From positions 62,001-126,000 of the forward strand of contig NZ_CP020332.1 in NCBI RefSeq assembly GCF_002043005.1: DNA of 64,000 nucleotides, in the 5' to 3' direction. A program made the translations under genes and the position numbers. Shown here in pieces: positions 51,753 through 60,556 of the stretch; the stretch's first letter is position 1; every line of letters begins with the position of its first letter. Below the pieces are notes generated by a model. That model was not told the origin of the DNA. It made no database searches and was given only the letters and a program-made list of their open reading frames with translations. The DNA comes from Martelella mediterranea DSM 17316. Lineage in GTDB: Bacteria > Pseudomonadota > Alphaproteobacteria > Rhizobiales > Rhizobiaceae.

Positions 51753-51929
51753 ATGGTTGGCACCAACTCGCCCGTTTCAGTTCGGTTGGATGTCGATACG
51801 CGCGAGAGACTGAACGCCTTGGCCAATCGACTGGACAGCACCCCACACGCACTAATGCGTCAAGCCGTTGCAGAATTTGTCGAAAGGCGCTCGACGCCAG
51901 TTCCGGCTCAAACGCCAAATCAAAGCTGA
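51753..51929 (+). CDS. Ribbon-helix-helix DNA-binding protein
   Basis: 58 aa from ATG 51753, preferred because the AAGGACAGG ribosome site falls between the dotA stop and this ATG. SVRLDVDTRERLNALANRLD then STPHALMRQAVAEFVERR is a classical ribbon-helix-helix (CopG/Arc-type) fold. It is the last gene of the dot/icm operon and is a candidate repressor or relaxosome accessory protein. It could bind the recurrent ATG-TTG-CAT palindrome, though that is speculation. Confidence 0.75.
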   Translation: MVGTNSPVSVRLDVDTRERLNALANRLDSTPHALMRQAVAEFVERRSTPVPAQTPNQS

Positions 51930-52149
51930 CAGTGGTCACACGACCTTTGAGAACGGCCGACAAGATCAGCCGGGCATTTCTAGTTTTCAGCGACTGGTCT
52001 GATCATGCTAGGCGCATATCAGGAGTCCCGGCTGCGCCGCCGCGTCAATTCCTGAGCTTTCCGATTGCATATGCTATCGGTCGACGAATACTGGACACTG
52101 AAAAGCTAAGAGAAGAATGGCGGAAAAGCGCCTCCACTTCGGTCACTCA
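51930..52149. other. Flank of the IS5 element, no gene recognised
   Basis: About 220 bases between the ribbon-helix-helix gene and the IS5-family element. Reading frames through this stretch and across the restored insertion point give no recognisable protein. Confidence 0.45.
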
Positions 52150-53080
52150 GAGCCGGATTTAAAAGTTATTGAGTGATATCAGAAGGATGTGATTCAACCA
52201 CCTCTGCCAAGAACGTGGAGGATTGCATGCCCTGGACTGATATCACCCGCCTGCAGCATAACCGTGATCGCCTTCGCTATCCAACCGATTTGACGGATCG
52301 TGAGTGGGCTGTAATTGCTCCACTGATACCGCCGGCCAAGCCCGGTGGGCGACCACGGAAAACGAACATGAGGGAGGTGGTGAACGCGATCCTTTATATT
52401 GCGGGCAGCGGCAGCCAATGGCGGGCCCTGCCGAAGGATTTTCCTCCGGTCTCCACGGTGCGAGGCTATTTCTATGGATGGCGCGATATCGGCCTTTGGC
52501 AGACCATCAACCATCTGCTTGTCTGCGCTACGCGCGAACTGGAGGGGCGCGAGGCCTCGCCCACGGCCGGTGTCATCGACAGCCAGAGTGTCAAGACCAC
52601 TGAAAGTGGCGGGGTTTCGGGCTGCGACGCCGGCAAGAAGATCAAGGGCCGCAAGCGCCACATTATCACCGATACGCTCGGGCTGATGCTGTTCGCGCAT
52701 GTCCATGCAGCCGATATCCAGGACCGTGACGGTGCGCCCAGCGTCCTGAAAGCCATCCGCTACCGTTTCCCCTGGTTGCGCCATGTCTTCGCAGACGGTG
52801 GTTATGCCGGGCAGAAGTTGCGAAAAGCGCTGCGCGGATGCGGCCAATGGAACCTTGAGATCATCAAGCGCTCCGACACAGCGAAAGGCTTTGAGGTTCT
52901 GCCCCGCCGATGGGTGGTTGAGCGCACCTTCGGCTGGTTCGGTCGATGCCGTCGACTGGCCAAAGATTGGGAGAAGTCCATCGCAAGCGCCACAGCATGG
53001 GTCAACATCGCAAGCATCAGGGTGATGACAAGGCGGCTCGCACGATATTGTTTCCCGTCATGAACTTTTGAATCCGGCTC
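52150..53080 (+). mobile_element. IS5-family (IS427-like) insertion sequence, 931 bp
   Basis: 18-bp terminal inverted repeats with one mismatch, GAGCCGGATTTAAAAGTT (52150-52167) and AACTTTTGAATCCGGCTC (53063-53080). They are flanked by a 3-bp direct repeat TCA (52147-52149 and 53081-53083). A single transposase gene fills the interior. The duplication indicates a simple, fairly recent insertion. Confidence 0.92.
52227..53063 (+). CDS. IS5-family DDE transposase
   Basis: 278 aa from ATG 52227. An N-terminal domain (RYPTDLTDREWAVIAPLIPP, then GGRPRKTNMREVVNAILYIA) precedes the DDE triad: Asp in GVIDSQSVKTTESGG, Asp in HVFADGGYAGQKLRKALRG and Glu in RRWVVERTFGWFGRCRRLAK. The gene is in a single frame and seems intact. 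Confidence 0.95.
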   Translation: MPWTDITRLQHNRDRLRYPTDLTDREWAVIAPLIPPAKPGGRPRKTNMREVVNAILYIAGSGSQWRALPKDFPPVSTVRGYFYGWRDIGLWQTINHLLVCATRELEGREASPTAGVIDSQSVKTTESGGVSGCDAGKKIKGRKRHIITDTLGLMLFAHVHAADIQDRDGAPSVLKAIRYRFPWLRHVFADGGYAGQKLRKALRGCGQWNLEIIKRSDTAKGFEVLPRRWVVERTFGWFGRCRRLAKDWEKSIASATAWVNIASIRVMTRRLARYCFPS

Positions 53081-53261
53081 TCAGACTAGTTTTGGCGATT
53101 CCTGAAAGCAGACATATCCATTGAATATTCTGCAGGTCGCGGTTGCGCGAAACACGGCCAGCAATATTCAGACTTGGTTTATTATCTGACGCTGCCCGTT
53201 GAGAGGTTCCTTCAAGCATGCGAGCGGCTCGGCGGAGAAATGGATTTTCATCCCATTGGCA

Positions 53262-53855
53262 TCAGATCCAACGATGCACATCACGGCGGTAGTTCCTGTA
53301 TTCCACGCCGAGTTCCAAGTCTAAGACACGTTCCTCGATCCGAACCTGAAGGTGGACAGCCACGATCAGCACCAGAGTAAGGGCTAGAGTTGCGAGGCTC
53401 GGCAGCGCAAGAAACAATCCGAAGAACAGCACCATCTGTCCGACGAAGACGGGATTGCGAGAGATGGCGAACGGACCTGTCCTCACGATCCGGCCCAGTT
53501 CACCGGACGCCGCCCCGATTCTCCAGGAGCGCCCCATATAAACCTGCGAATAGAGTGACAGCGCGGCCCCAGCGAGTACGATCAGTGCTCCGAACGGCGC
53601 GAGCGGGCCGCCGAAGAGCGCAACGTGCATCGGATCGGCAGGCGCGCCACCGAGGAACAGGGCGACCAGGGCGTAGATTGAGGTGCCGGTGAACAAGAGG
53701 CGAAACAGCAGCGCCGGAAGCCCTTGTCTCTCCGATCCCTTGCCGAAAAGCCAAACGGATCGCCCTGACGCCCGGCCAGCCCACATGGTCCACATCAGGA
53801 ACAGCGCCATATAGGTAAGCACGACTGCGGCAGAGACGGCTTCGAACGAAGACAT
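53262..53855 (-). CDS. ICMT-like membrane methyltransferase
   Basis: 197 aa with about five hydrophobic segments. The C-terminal signature of isoprenylcysteine carboxyl methyltransferase/phospholipid methyltransferase proteins is present: VRTGPFAISRNPVFVGQMVL, then the EERVLDLELGVEYRNYRRDV ending. It lies 8 bp after the DUF411 gene and is the last gene of the metal operon. Substrate unknown; similar genes often accompany copper and cadmium-zinc clusters. Confidence 0.85.
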   Translation of the reverse strand: MSSFEAVSAAVVLTYMALFLMWTMWAGRASGRSVWLFGKGSERQGLPALLFRLLFTGTSIYALVALFLGGAPADPMHVALFGGPLAPFGALIVLAGAALSLYSQVYMGRSWRIGAASGELGRIVRTGPFAISRNPVFVGQMVLFFGLFLALPSLATLALTLVLIVAVHLQVRIEERVLDLELGVEYRNYRRDVHRWI

Positions 53856-53863
53856 GACCGGTT

Positions 53864-54331
53864 TCAGTTCCGGCCGTCGGGATAGTTGGCGAACACTTCG
53901 GTCGATCCGTCGCGGCGAACAAGCAGGACATCATACGGGTCTGCGTCAGGCCCGGGTTCGCCCATGCCAGGCGATCCGTATGGCATGCCGGGCACGGCCA
54001 GTCCGATTGCGCCCGGGCGCTCGGCCAGCAGGCGGTCGATCTCGCGCGCGGGTACGTGGCCCTCGATAACATAGCCCTCGATCATGGCGGTGTGGCAACT
54101 CGTCTGATCCGGCTGCAAGCCGGCCTTGATCTTCTCCTGCATCAGGTCGGCCATCGGCAGATGTTCGATCTCGGCCGTGTAGCCGTTTTCCTCGACGTGC
54201 TTCGTCCAGGCGATGCAACAGCCGCAGCCGTTGGTGGACAGCACTTCAAGGTGCTGCGCGGCGGCCAGCGCGGTTCCGCTCATCAGGAGCGAGGCGATGA
54301 ATGCGAATCCGGTTCTGCGAAGCAGTGACAT
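53864..54331 (-). CDS. DUF411 periplasmic metal-binding protein
   Basis: 155 aa. Signal peptide (FAFIASLLMSGTALAAAQ), then the DUF411 pattern LEVLSTNGCGCCIAWTKHVE with the CGCC metal site, TSCHTAMIEGYVIEGHVPA, and a Met/Gly-rich GMPYGSPGMGEPGP. The family is found in copper resistance clusters and is thought to bind metal in the periplasm. It lies between the SCO1 and ICMT-like genes. Confidence 0.93.
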   Translation of the reverse strand: MSLLRRTGFAFIASLLMSGTALAAAQHLEVLSTNGCGCCIAWTKHVEENGYTAEIEHLPMADLMQEKIKAGLQPDQTSCHTAMIEGYVIEGHVPAREIDRLLAERPGAIGLAVPGMPYGSPGMGEPGPDADPYDVLLVRRDGSTEVFANYPDGRN

Positions 54332-54347
54332 GGTGTTTCTCCTTGGT

Positions 54348-54971
54348 TCAGTCTGCCGTGTCGGCAAGCCGGCGAAGTTTTTGCATTTGGGTTTCTCGTG
54401 GCTCATGGCTGTCCAGCATGCCCATGAAATTCCCTTCGGCGTTGACCAGATAGACGCCGGCGGTGTGGTCCATTGTGTAGTTTCCGCCTTCCAGCGGCAC
54501 CTTTTCGTAAAAGGCGGCAAATGCCTTCGCAGCCTGTTCGGTCTGGTCCTTGGTGCCGCGTAGCGCGATGATGCGGCTGTCAAAAGAAGTCAGGTAACTC
54601 GCCAGAAGCTCTGGCGTGTCCCGTTCGGGATCAACGGTGATGAAGAGCGGCGTGATCTTGTCCGCCGCCGGTCCCAAATCATCGAATAGGCTCGTCAGCT
54701 CAAACAGGGTTGTCGGGCAAACGTCGGGACAGTGAGTGAAGCCGAAAAAGACCAGATAGGGTTTGCCCTCAAGTTCTTCGTTGGTCAGAGTCTCGCCCAA
54801 ATGCGTCGTCAGCTCGAAGGTCCCGCCAACTGCAGCGACGCCAGAGCTGCTGGTTGAGACTGTTCCCGGCCGCTCCAGCCCGGGCAACAGCCCGCTGAAC
54901 ATCATGAGAAAGCCGGCCACAACAACAACCGCGCCCCAGGTGACTAACCGGATAGTTTTCAGGCGCTTCAT
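54348..54971 (-). CDS. SCO1/SenC-family copper protein
   Basis: 207 aa. An N-terminal membrane anchor (LVTWGAVVVVAGFLMMFSGL) precedes a thioredoxin-like domain with the copper site CPDVC (LVFFGFTHCPDVCPTTLFEL) and the conserved His in YTMDHTAGVYLVN. SCO proteins deliver copper to cytochrome oxidase or handle redox in the periplasm. Its start overlaps the PCu(A)C stop by four bases. Confidence 0.95.
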   Translation of the reverse strand: MKRLKTIRLVTWGAVVVVAGFLMMFSGLLPGLERPGTVSTSSSGVAAVGGTFELTTHLGETLTNEELEGKPYLVFFGFTHCPDVCPTTLFELTSLFDDLGPAADKITPLFITVDPERDTPELLASYLTSFDSRIIALRGTKDQTEQAAKAFAAFYEKVPLEGGNYTMDHTAGVYLVNAEGNFMGMLDSHEPRETQMQKLRRLADTAD

Positions 54972-55468
54972 TCGGGTGTCTTCCCGCGACCCTGGTGAGC
55001 ATCTGTAGCTGCAGGTGTCGCTCCCATCGGGACGACCGAGAATTCGAGCGCAACATCGCCGGCGGCTTCGAACGTGATTGTCGCAGCAAAGCTATCGCCT
55101 TTCTTCAACGGCTCTTTCGGATTGATGAACATGAGATGCAAGGCGCCGGGCTCCAGCTTCAGTGTTTCTCCGGGTGCGATCACGACTCCTTCCGCAACAT
55201 GCCGCATCCGGGCAACGCCGTCCACTACGGTAGATTCATGAACCTGGACTGCCTCTGCTCCATCCGACGATCCGCCGAGCAGCCGATCAGGCTCAGTCCC
55301 CGTGTTGGTGATGGTGAGATACCCACCGGCGACCGGCGCGCCAGGCGGCGTCGCTCTCGCCCAGGGATGATCGATTTTGAGCGAACCGAACTCATAATCA
55401 TGAGCAAGTGCGGGTTGCGCCATCGCTGTCAATGTGAAGCCGATGATGAGCGGCTTTATGAAAGACAT
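54968..55468 (-). CDS. PCu(A)C copper chaperone
   Basis: 166 aa. Signal peptide (FTLTAMAQPALAHDYEFG). The family metal ligands are seen in VQVHESTVVDGVARMRHV (His, Met) and the later GALHLMFINPKEPLKKGD (His, Met). A His-containing tail (DAHQGRGKTPE) ends the protein. It collects Cu(I) in the periplasm and passes it to SCO or CuA. 38 bp after the P-type ATPase. Confidence 0.95.
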   Translation of the reverse strand: MSFIKPLIIGFTLTAMAQPALAHDYEFGSLKIDHPWARATPPGAPVAGGYLTITNTGTEPDRLLGGSSDGAEAVQVHESTVVDGVARMRHVAEGVVIAPGETLKLEPGALHLMFINPKEPLKKGDSFAATITFEAAGDVALEFSVVPMGATPAATDAHQGRGKTPE

Positions 55469-55506
55469 TCTTCTGGTCCTCTTTATGAGTATGTCGAATC
55501 TGGCAA

Positions 55507-57747
55507 TCAGCCACGGGCCGGATGACCTTCCGTTTCATCGCCAATCGCAGGTGAACTGTCAGCGTACCCGACCGACTCTTCGACCGCTGCCGCAGGCGTC
55601 TCCCGGTCGCCGCGAAACCGCAAAAGGCGCAGGGCATTGATCGTGACAAGTACGGTCGCGCCTGTGTCTGCCAGGATTGCCATCCACAAGGTCGTCGTGC
55701 CGGTGAGCGTCGTCACAAGGAAGACGGCCTTGAGCCCGAGTGCGAGCGCGATGTTCTGCCAGATGTTTCCGAGCGTGGCGCGTGACAACCCCACCATTTC
55801 GGCCACGCCGGTCACGCGGTTCTTGAGCAAAGCGGCGTCGGCTGTCTCGAGCGCGACGTCGGTGCCACCACCCATGGCGATGCCGACCGATGACGCGGCA
55901 AGCGCAGGCGCGTCGTTGATGCCGTCGCCGACCATGGCGATGCCGCCATGCTCACGGAGCGCGGCGATTTCCGAGAGCTTGGCGTCGGGCAGCAGTTCGG
56001 CCTTTGCCTCGAGTCCGAGACCGGAGGCGATCGCGTCGGCGGTGCGCCGGTTGTCGCCCGTCAACATCACGGCCCGGATGCCGAGCGCCTTCAGGCGCGC
56101 GACACCGCTCGCAGCGTCCTCGCGCGGTTCGTCGCGCAGCGCGATGACGCCGATGGGGCGCTTGCCCGACAACACGATCACCGCCGTCTTGCCCCCGGCC
56201 TCCAGCGCCTCCAGCTTTCCGCTGAGTTCGGGCGAGAGATCATTCTGCTCGGCGGCGTAGCGCGGCGAGCCGACCGAGACGAAGCCTTCCCGCAGCCGCG
56301 CCGTGACGGCCTTGCCGGGAATGGCCATCGCCCCGCCGAAGACCTTCGGCAGTTCGAGACCGCGTTCTTCGGCTGTCTCGACGATTGCCATGCCAAGCGG
56401 GTGACTGGATCCATCTTCGACCGCGGCAGCCTTCGCGAGCAGTCCGGCTTCGTCGCCCTCGAGCGGAATGATGTCGGTCACACGCGGCTTTCCGACCGTC
56501 AGCGTGCCCGTCTTGTCGAAGGCAACCGTGGCTACCTTGCCAAGCGTTTCCAGCGCCGCCCCGCCCTTGATCAGAAGCCCGAGCCGCGCACCGGCGGCAA
56601 GGCCGGAGGCGATCGCCGCCGGTGTGGAGATGACAAGCGCGCAGGGGCAGGCGATGAGCAGCGTCGCCAGCCCGCGATAAATCCAGGTGCCCCAGTCAGC
56701 CCCCAAAAGCAGGGGCGGCGCGACAATGATGAGAGCGGAAACCGCCATGGCGGCGGGCGTGTAGTATGCGCTGAAGCGGTCGATGAAGCGGGCGGTCGGT
56801 GCCTTCGAGCCCTGCGCTTCCTCTACCAGATGGATGATGCGCGCGATCGTATTATCGGCGGCCGTGTGCGTGATCCGCACCTTGAGCACACCATTGGCGT
56901 TGATGCTGCCGGCATAGACGGTGCTGCCCACCTCCTTCAGCACCGGCACGGACTCGCCCGTGACCGGCGCCTCGTCCAACTCGGAGCTGCCCTCGATCAC
57001 CTCTCCGTCCGACGGCACGCGGTCGCCGGGCCGGACCACGACGACATCGTCGAGGGCGAGTTCATCCGCGGGCACCTCCGTCACCACGCCGGCACGCTCG
57101 CGGCGCGCCACGCGCGGAACGAGGTTCATCAGCGCCTCGATGCCGGCGCGCGCCCGGCCCGCGGCAACGTTCTCCAGGATTTCTCCAACCGCGAAGAGGA
57201 AGACGACGATCGCCGCTTCCGCGCTCTCGCCGATTGCAACAGCGCCAATCGCGGCAACGGACATCAGCGTTTCGATACTGAATGGCGTGCCGTGCCGGGC
57301 ACCGGCTATCGCGCGCCGGAGGATCGGCAGAACTCCGAGCAGTGCCGTCGCCAGATAGGCCCATTCGGCCATCGCGGGCGCAACCGTCGCGACAAGAAAG
57401 GCGAGACCGAGCAGAACACCGGTTGCGATGACGAGTTGACCTTTACGTGTCCGCCACCATACCCGGCCAGCTGTTTCGGGTCGCAGGGGCGAAGCGTTAG
57501 CTCCATCGGACGGCTCACCCGGCATTGAAAGCGGTGTGTAACCGAGCGAGCGAATGCGCCCTTCGACGGCCCCACGAGATGTCCGATCCTCATCGAAGAC
57601 GAGCGACAGCCTCTCGAGCCCGTAGTTCACGTTGATCTCGCTGACGCCCGGCAGGCGCTTCAGTCCGTTCTCGATCTTGACCGCGCAGGCAGCGCAATCC
57701 ATCCCTTCGACACGGAGTTTAAGTGTTGTATTGGCCTCGACCGGCAT
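55507..57747 (-). CDS. Heavy-metal P1B-type ATPase (ZntA/CadA type)
   Basis: 746 aa. An N-terminal HMA domain with CxxC (LRVEGMDCAACAVKIENGLK) at residues ~10-30. The membrane CPC motif is in LIACPCALVISTPAAIASGL at about 364, the phosphorylation site VAFDKTGTLTVGKPRV at about 407, and the GDGINDAPALAAS hinge. The CPC motif and the MerR neighbour with ZntR/CadR-like cysteines suggest Zn, Cd or Pb export; its copper-related neighbours leave Cu possible. First gene of a five-gene minus-strand operon, divergent from the MerR regulator. Confidence 0.95.
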   Translation of the reverse strand: MPVEANTTLKLRVEGMDCAACAVKIENGLKRLPGVSEINVNYGLERLSLVFDEDRTSRGAVEGRIRSLGYTPLSMPGEPSDGANASPLRPETAGRVWWRTRKGQLVIATGVLLGLAFLVATVAPAMAEWAYLATALLGVLPILRRAIAGARHGTPFSIETLMSVAAIGAVAIGESAEAAIVVFLFAVGEILENVAAGRARAGIEALMNLVPRVARRERAGVVTEVPADELALDDVVVVRPGDRVPSDGEVIEGSSELDEAPVTGESVPVLKEVGSTVYAGSINANGVLKVRITHTAADNTIARIIHLVEEAQGSKAPTARFIDRFSAYYTPAAMAVSALIIVAPPLLLGADWGTWIYRGLATLLIACPCALVISTPAAIASGLAAGARLGLLIKGGAALETLGKVATVAFDKTGTLTVGKPRVTDIIPLEGDEAGLLAKAAAVEDGSSHPLGMAIVETAEERGLELPKVFGGAMAIPGKAVTARLREGFVSVGSPRYAAEQNDLSPELSGKLEALEAGGKTAVIVLSGKRPIGVIALRDEPREDAASGVARLKALGIRAVMLTGDNRRTADAIASGLGLEAKAELLPDAKLSEIAALREHGGIAMVGDGINDAPALAASSVGIAMGGGTDVALETADAALLKNRVTGVAEMVGLSRATLGNIWQNIALALGLKAVFLVTTLTGTTTLWMAILADTGATVLVTINALRLLRFRGDRETPAAAVEESVGYADSSPAIGDETEGHPARG

Positions 57748-57777
57748 GTGCCACCTCGACTTGTTCGATGCGACACC

Positions 57778-57809
57778 TTATATGCACCCTGTAGCAACTA
57801 TAGGGTCAA
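57778..57809 (-). promoter_or_regulatory. MerR-type promoter with 20-bp spacer for the metal operon
   Basis: On the minus strand -35 TTGACC (57809-57804) and -10 ATATAA (57783-57778) are 20 bp apart, the over-long spacing that MerR activators correct. The dyad ACCCT (57786-57790) and AGGGT (57802-57806), which reads further inward as ACCCTGTAG/CTATAGGGT, fills the spacer, as in zntA and cadA promoters. The regulator gene starts at 57814 on the other strand. Confidence 0.85.
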
Positions 57810-57813
57810 GGCC

Positions 57814-58215
57814 GTGAGGCACGAAAACTTCTCCATCGGCGATCTTGCGAAGGCGACTGACACGAAAGTGGTGACGATCCGTTACTACGAGCGTGTGGGC
57901 CTTCTGCCGAAGCCGGAGCGCACCGCCGGAAACTATCGCAGCTACTCGGCCGCACATCTCGGCCGGCTGAGCTTCATCCGTCGGGCACGAGACCTCGGTT
58001 TCACGATCGAGCAGGTGCGCGATCTACTCAGTCTTTCTGATCAACGCGACCGATCATGCGACGCTGTCGACGCGATCGCCTGCGCGCATCTAGCCGAGGT
58101 GGAACGCAAGATTGCGGACCTGCAGGCCTTGCGTCACGAACTGGGGAGCATCATCGATCAGTGCGGTTGCGGTACAATAGCCGAGTGCCGGATTATCGAA
58201 GCGCTATCGCCCTGA
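57814..58215 (+). CDS. MerR-family metal regulator
   Basis: 133 aa from a GTG at 57814, just outside its operator. MerR helix-turn-helix (FSIGDLAKATDTKVVTIRYY then ERVGLLPKP) and dimer helix. Effector Cys residues occur at RSCDAVDAIACAH and in the C-terminal DQCGCGTIAECRII loop. The presence of the first Cys and the C-terminal Cys cluster is like ZntR/CadR rather than CueR. It should activate the divergent ATPase operon on binding Zn, Cd or Pb. Confidence 0.93.
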   Translation: MRHENFSIGDLAKATDTKVVTIRYYERVGLLPKPERTAGNYRSYSAAHLGRLSFIRRARDLGFTIEQVRDLLSLSDQRDRSCDAVDAIACAHLAEVERKIADLQALRHELGSIIDQCGCGTIAECRIIEALSP

Positions 58216-58284
58216 TATGGAAACGAACTGAGCGCGTTGCAGGGTCGTTTCATCGAGTTTGATACGGATCAAGAGGCGTGCCGC

Positions 58285-58605
58285 TCACTGACGGGGACCG
58301 AAAATAATCACGGCCGCACCAACAAGGCAGATCACGGCTCCAGTAACATCCCACCGGTCCGGCCGGGCATCCTCAACGAGCCAGAGCCATGCAAGCGACG
58401 CGAAGATATAGACGCCGCCGTAGGCAGCATAGGTCCGACCCGCTGCAGCGACGTCAACCAATGTGAGGAGGTAGGCGAACAGAGCGAGGGACAAAACACC
58501 AGGCGCAATCCACCATGGTGATTTATCGAGACGTAGCCAGGCCCAGAACGCGAAGCACCCGGAAATCTCTGCCAAAGCTGCTCCGGTATAGGCAAGAATC
58601 GTCAT
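58285..58605 (-). CDS. YnfA-family (UPF0060) membrane protein
   Basis: 106 aa with four membrane helices: [60 protein letters not shown] and [16 protein letters not shown]. The AYGGVYI motif and length match YnfA, a small multidrug-resistance-like family. Convergent with merR. Role on the plasmid unknown. Confidence 0.95.
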   Translation of the reverse strand: MTILAYTGAALAEISGCFAFWAWLRLDKSPWWIAPGVLSLALFAYLLTLVDVAAAGRTYAAYGGVYIFASLAWLWLVEDARPDRWDVTGAVICLVGAAVIIFGPRQ

Positions 58606-59014
58606 GTGAGCATGGGCTCCGTTCCTAAGTTGTATCTCGCGCGAGCTGTTTTATTTTTGACGTTCTAGACATGTCAACTCGCCCTCTCACAAGAGCCATC
58701 CGCCTACATGAGATACAGAGCAATACGGTCTGCACGGACAACCGGCTCCGCACCAAGGCAGAGCCAAGACCTCTTGAACTGGCGCTATGTACGACGTTCC
58801 CGTTGGACAGTTGCCCGTGAGACAAATCCACTACCGGCGTGGTTTTGAGGAGCCGGGCAGACCTCATGGCGCGCTGATGAATGTCCGCTCAACCACATCT
58901 CGTGCCAGAAGCTGCCAGTCAGCAGACGGCCCCATCCCGGTCATTCCCAAAGCAGGCCAAATTATGGACCCTGCACGAAGGAGTGAGGACCATCACCCAT
59001 TCTGCAAATGCCCA
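58606..59014. other. Intergenic region without a recognised gene
   Basis: About 410 bases between ynfA and the small membrane protein gene. A minus-strand frame at 58625-58867 is Ser/Arg-rich with no motif. The segment may be a scar from insertion of the metal island into the transfer region. No terminator or repeat was seen. Confidence 0.45.
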
Positions 59015-59320
59015 CTAAAGAATGAAGTACCGATGAATTACGTAGGCGAGCTTCCATAGCGACAGGATAGCCGCTGCGGCGAGAGCGATCAAAAACAGCA
59101 TAAGCCAGTCATGATTTGCAATAGCAGTCTCAATGATGTTCAGAAATTTCAAGAACAACAGGCCGAAGGATAGAGCAACAGCCGCCATCGCGGCGGCGGC
59201 CGGCAAGCAGAGAAGCAAGATGATTGGCCAATAGACAAGCTTTCGAACAGCACGTTCTCCGACGCCGGCCTCATAGTTCTTATGATCCCTGACGGGGCGA
59301 AGGTACTTTGGAATTTGCAT
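59015..59320 (-). CDS. Small membrane protein downstream of dotB
   Basis: 101 aa from the ATG at 59320, chosen because a perfect GGAGG box lies seven bases before it; an earlier ATG at 59338 is possible. A basic N-terminus is followed by two hydrophobic helices (IILLLCLPAAAAMAAVALSF and MLFLIALAAAAILSLWKLAY). It starts 28 bp after dotB on the same strand, so it is probably part of the dotDCB operon. No named family recognised. Confidence 0.75.
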   Translation of the reverse strand: MQIPKYLRPVRDHKNYEAGVGERAVRKLVYWPIILLLCLPAAAAMAAVALSFGLLFLKFLNIIETAIANHDWLMLFLIALAAAAILSLWKLAYVIHRYFIL

Positions 59321-59347
59321 ATTTTCCTCCTTCGTCATCAGCGGCCG

Positions 59348-60556
59348 TCAGTGGCGCGGCAGCAATCGCCTGAGGTCGTCATACGAAACCTTGCCCTCAT
59401 CAACTTTCTGTTGGGCCGCATCATGCATGGAGCGGGCAAGAACGCGGTCGGCCGACTCCTGCATCAGACGGCTCACGGCTTTCGGCCAGTCGCCGATAGG
59501 AACAGAAACAAACTGATCGCGCACATAGTCGTCAAACAGCAGATACTCGCGCAATGGCACGCGGCCGCGATGGTCGCTGGTGCGGACCAGGTGTTGAACG
59601 ACGAAGAGCTGGAGCGACGTGATCAGGTCGAACGCGCGCGCATCGCGTTCTTCGGCCGGGAAGTTCACGACCATGCGCCGCAAGCCTTCCGCGACCGATC
59701 CCGCATGCGTGGTGGTGTAAACCAAGTGGCCGGTCAGACTGGCCTCCAGGCAACCCTCAAGGGAGGCTTTGTCGCGGGCCTCGCCGAGCGAAATAATATC
59801 AGGCGCGCAGCGCAGCGCCGCCCACACTCCGTCGCCGAACGACGGCAGGTTGCGCCCTTCGCCGATCTCCGACTGCTCAATGGAAGACGCGCAGTCGCTG
59901 TGATCCGTCAGCACGTCGGAATAGGTGAACTCGATAGGCGCCTGCAGATCGACGATCGCTTTCGGATCGGCCGTGTTTTCAAGATGAAAGCGCGTGATCC
60001 CGGCAAGCGTCGTGGACTTTCCCTGGCCGGTCGCGCCGGCGACAACGACAATGCCATGCTGAGGCGACATGTACGGGCGGACCTCACTATCGAGTCCGAC
60101 ATCATCGATCGTTGGCGTCTTTGTCGGCAACGGTCGCATCGTCATGGAAATGCCGTCGCCAGCACCTTTCATCACGCCCTTGGCGTTCACACGGAAACGC
60201 TGGCGCCGGTGACGGTCAATCGGAACCTCGAACGAGAAATCCAGAGGTCGCCCTTGCCGCAAGATGCTGAAGGCATCTTCCGACCGCCACATGTGGCTCA
60301 GGATACTCAAGACCTCTGAGGCGTTCAGAGGTTTTGCGGTCGCAAAATGCTGCGTGCCATGCATCTTGATCCGAATACGACTGTCCGTCTGTATCCGGAT
60401 GTCCGACGCCCCTTTGATCGAGGCCCCGACCAGCAACTGCTGAAACGGGTCCATGTCACCGTCAAAACGCAACGGCTCATGGTTCAGAACGCGCGCATAG
60501 GGCTCCTTCGGATCGTAGGCGTCTTCCGTCAAATTCGATAGATCAACCGCCGGCAT
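59348..60556 (-). CDS. dotB: DotB (TraJ) secretion ATPase
   Basis: 402 aa from the ATG at 60556, which overlaps the dotC stop in TAATG. PilT/VirB11-like: an N-terminal domain with SDIRIQTDSRIRIKMHG, Walker A VVAGATGQGKSTTLAGI at about residue 173, an Asp box with ISLGEARDKASLEGCLEASL, and the His box LVYTTTHAGSVAEGLRRMV. DotB drives the I-type machine from the cytoplasm. It is separated from the other dot/icm genes by the metal island. Confidence 0.95.
   Translation of the reverse strand: MPAVDLSNLTEDAYDPKEPYARVLNHEPLRFDGDMDPFQQLLVGASIKGASDIRIQTDSRIRIKMHGTQHFATAKPLNASEVLSILSHMWRSEDAFSILRQGRPLDFSFEVPIDRHRRQRFRVNAKGVMKGAGDGISMTMRPLPTKTPTIDDVGLDSEVRPYMSPQHGIVVVAGATGQGKSTTLAGITRFHLENTADPKAIVDLQAPIEFTYSDVLTDHSDCASSIEQSEIGEGRNLPSFGDGVWAALRCAPDIISLGEARDKASLEGCLEASLTGHLVYTTTHAGSVAEGLRRMVVNFPAEERDARAFDLITSLQLFVVQHLVRTSDHRGRVPLREYLLFDDYVRDQFVSVPIGDWPKAVSRLMQESADRVLARSMHDAAQQKVDEGKVSYDDLRRLLPRH

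Noticed and set aside
51930..53100. A gene interrupted by the IS5 element
   Set aside because: Joining the flanks after removing the element and one TCA copy gives only short frames with stops.
58625..58867. 80-codon minus-strand frame after ynfA
   Set aside because: Ser/Arg-rich, no motif, no ribosome site seen.
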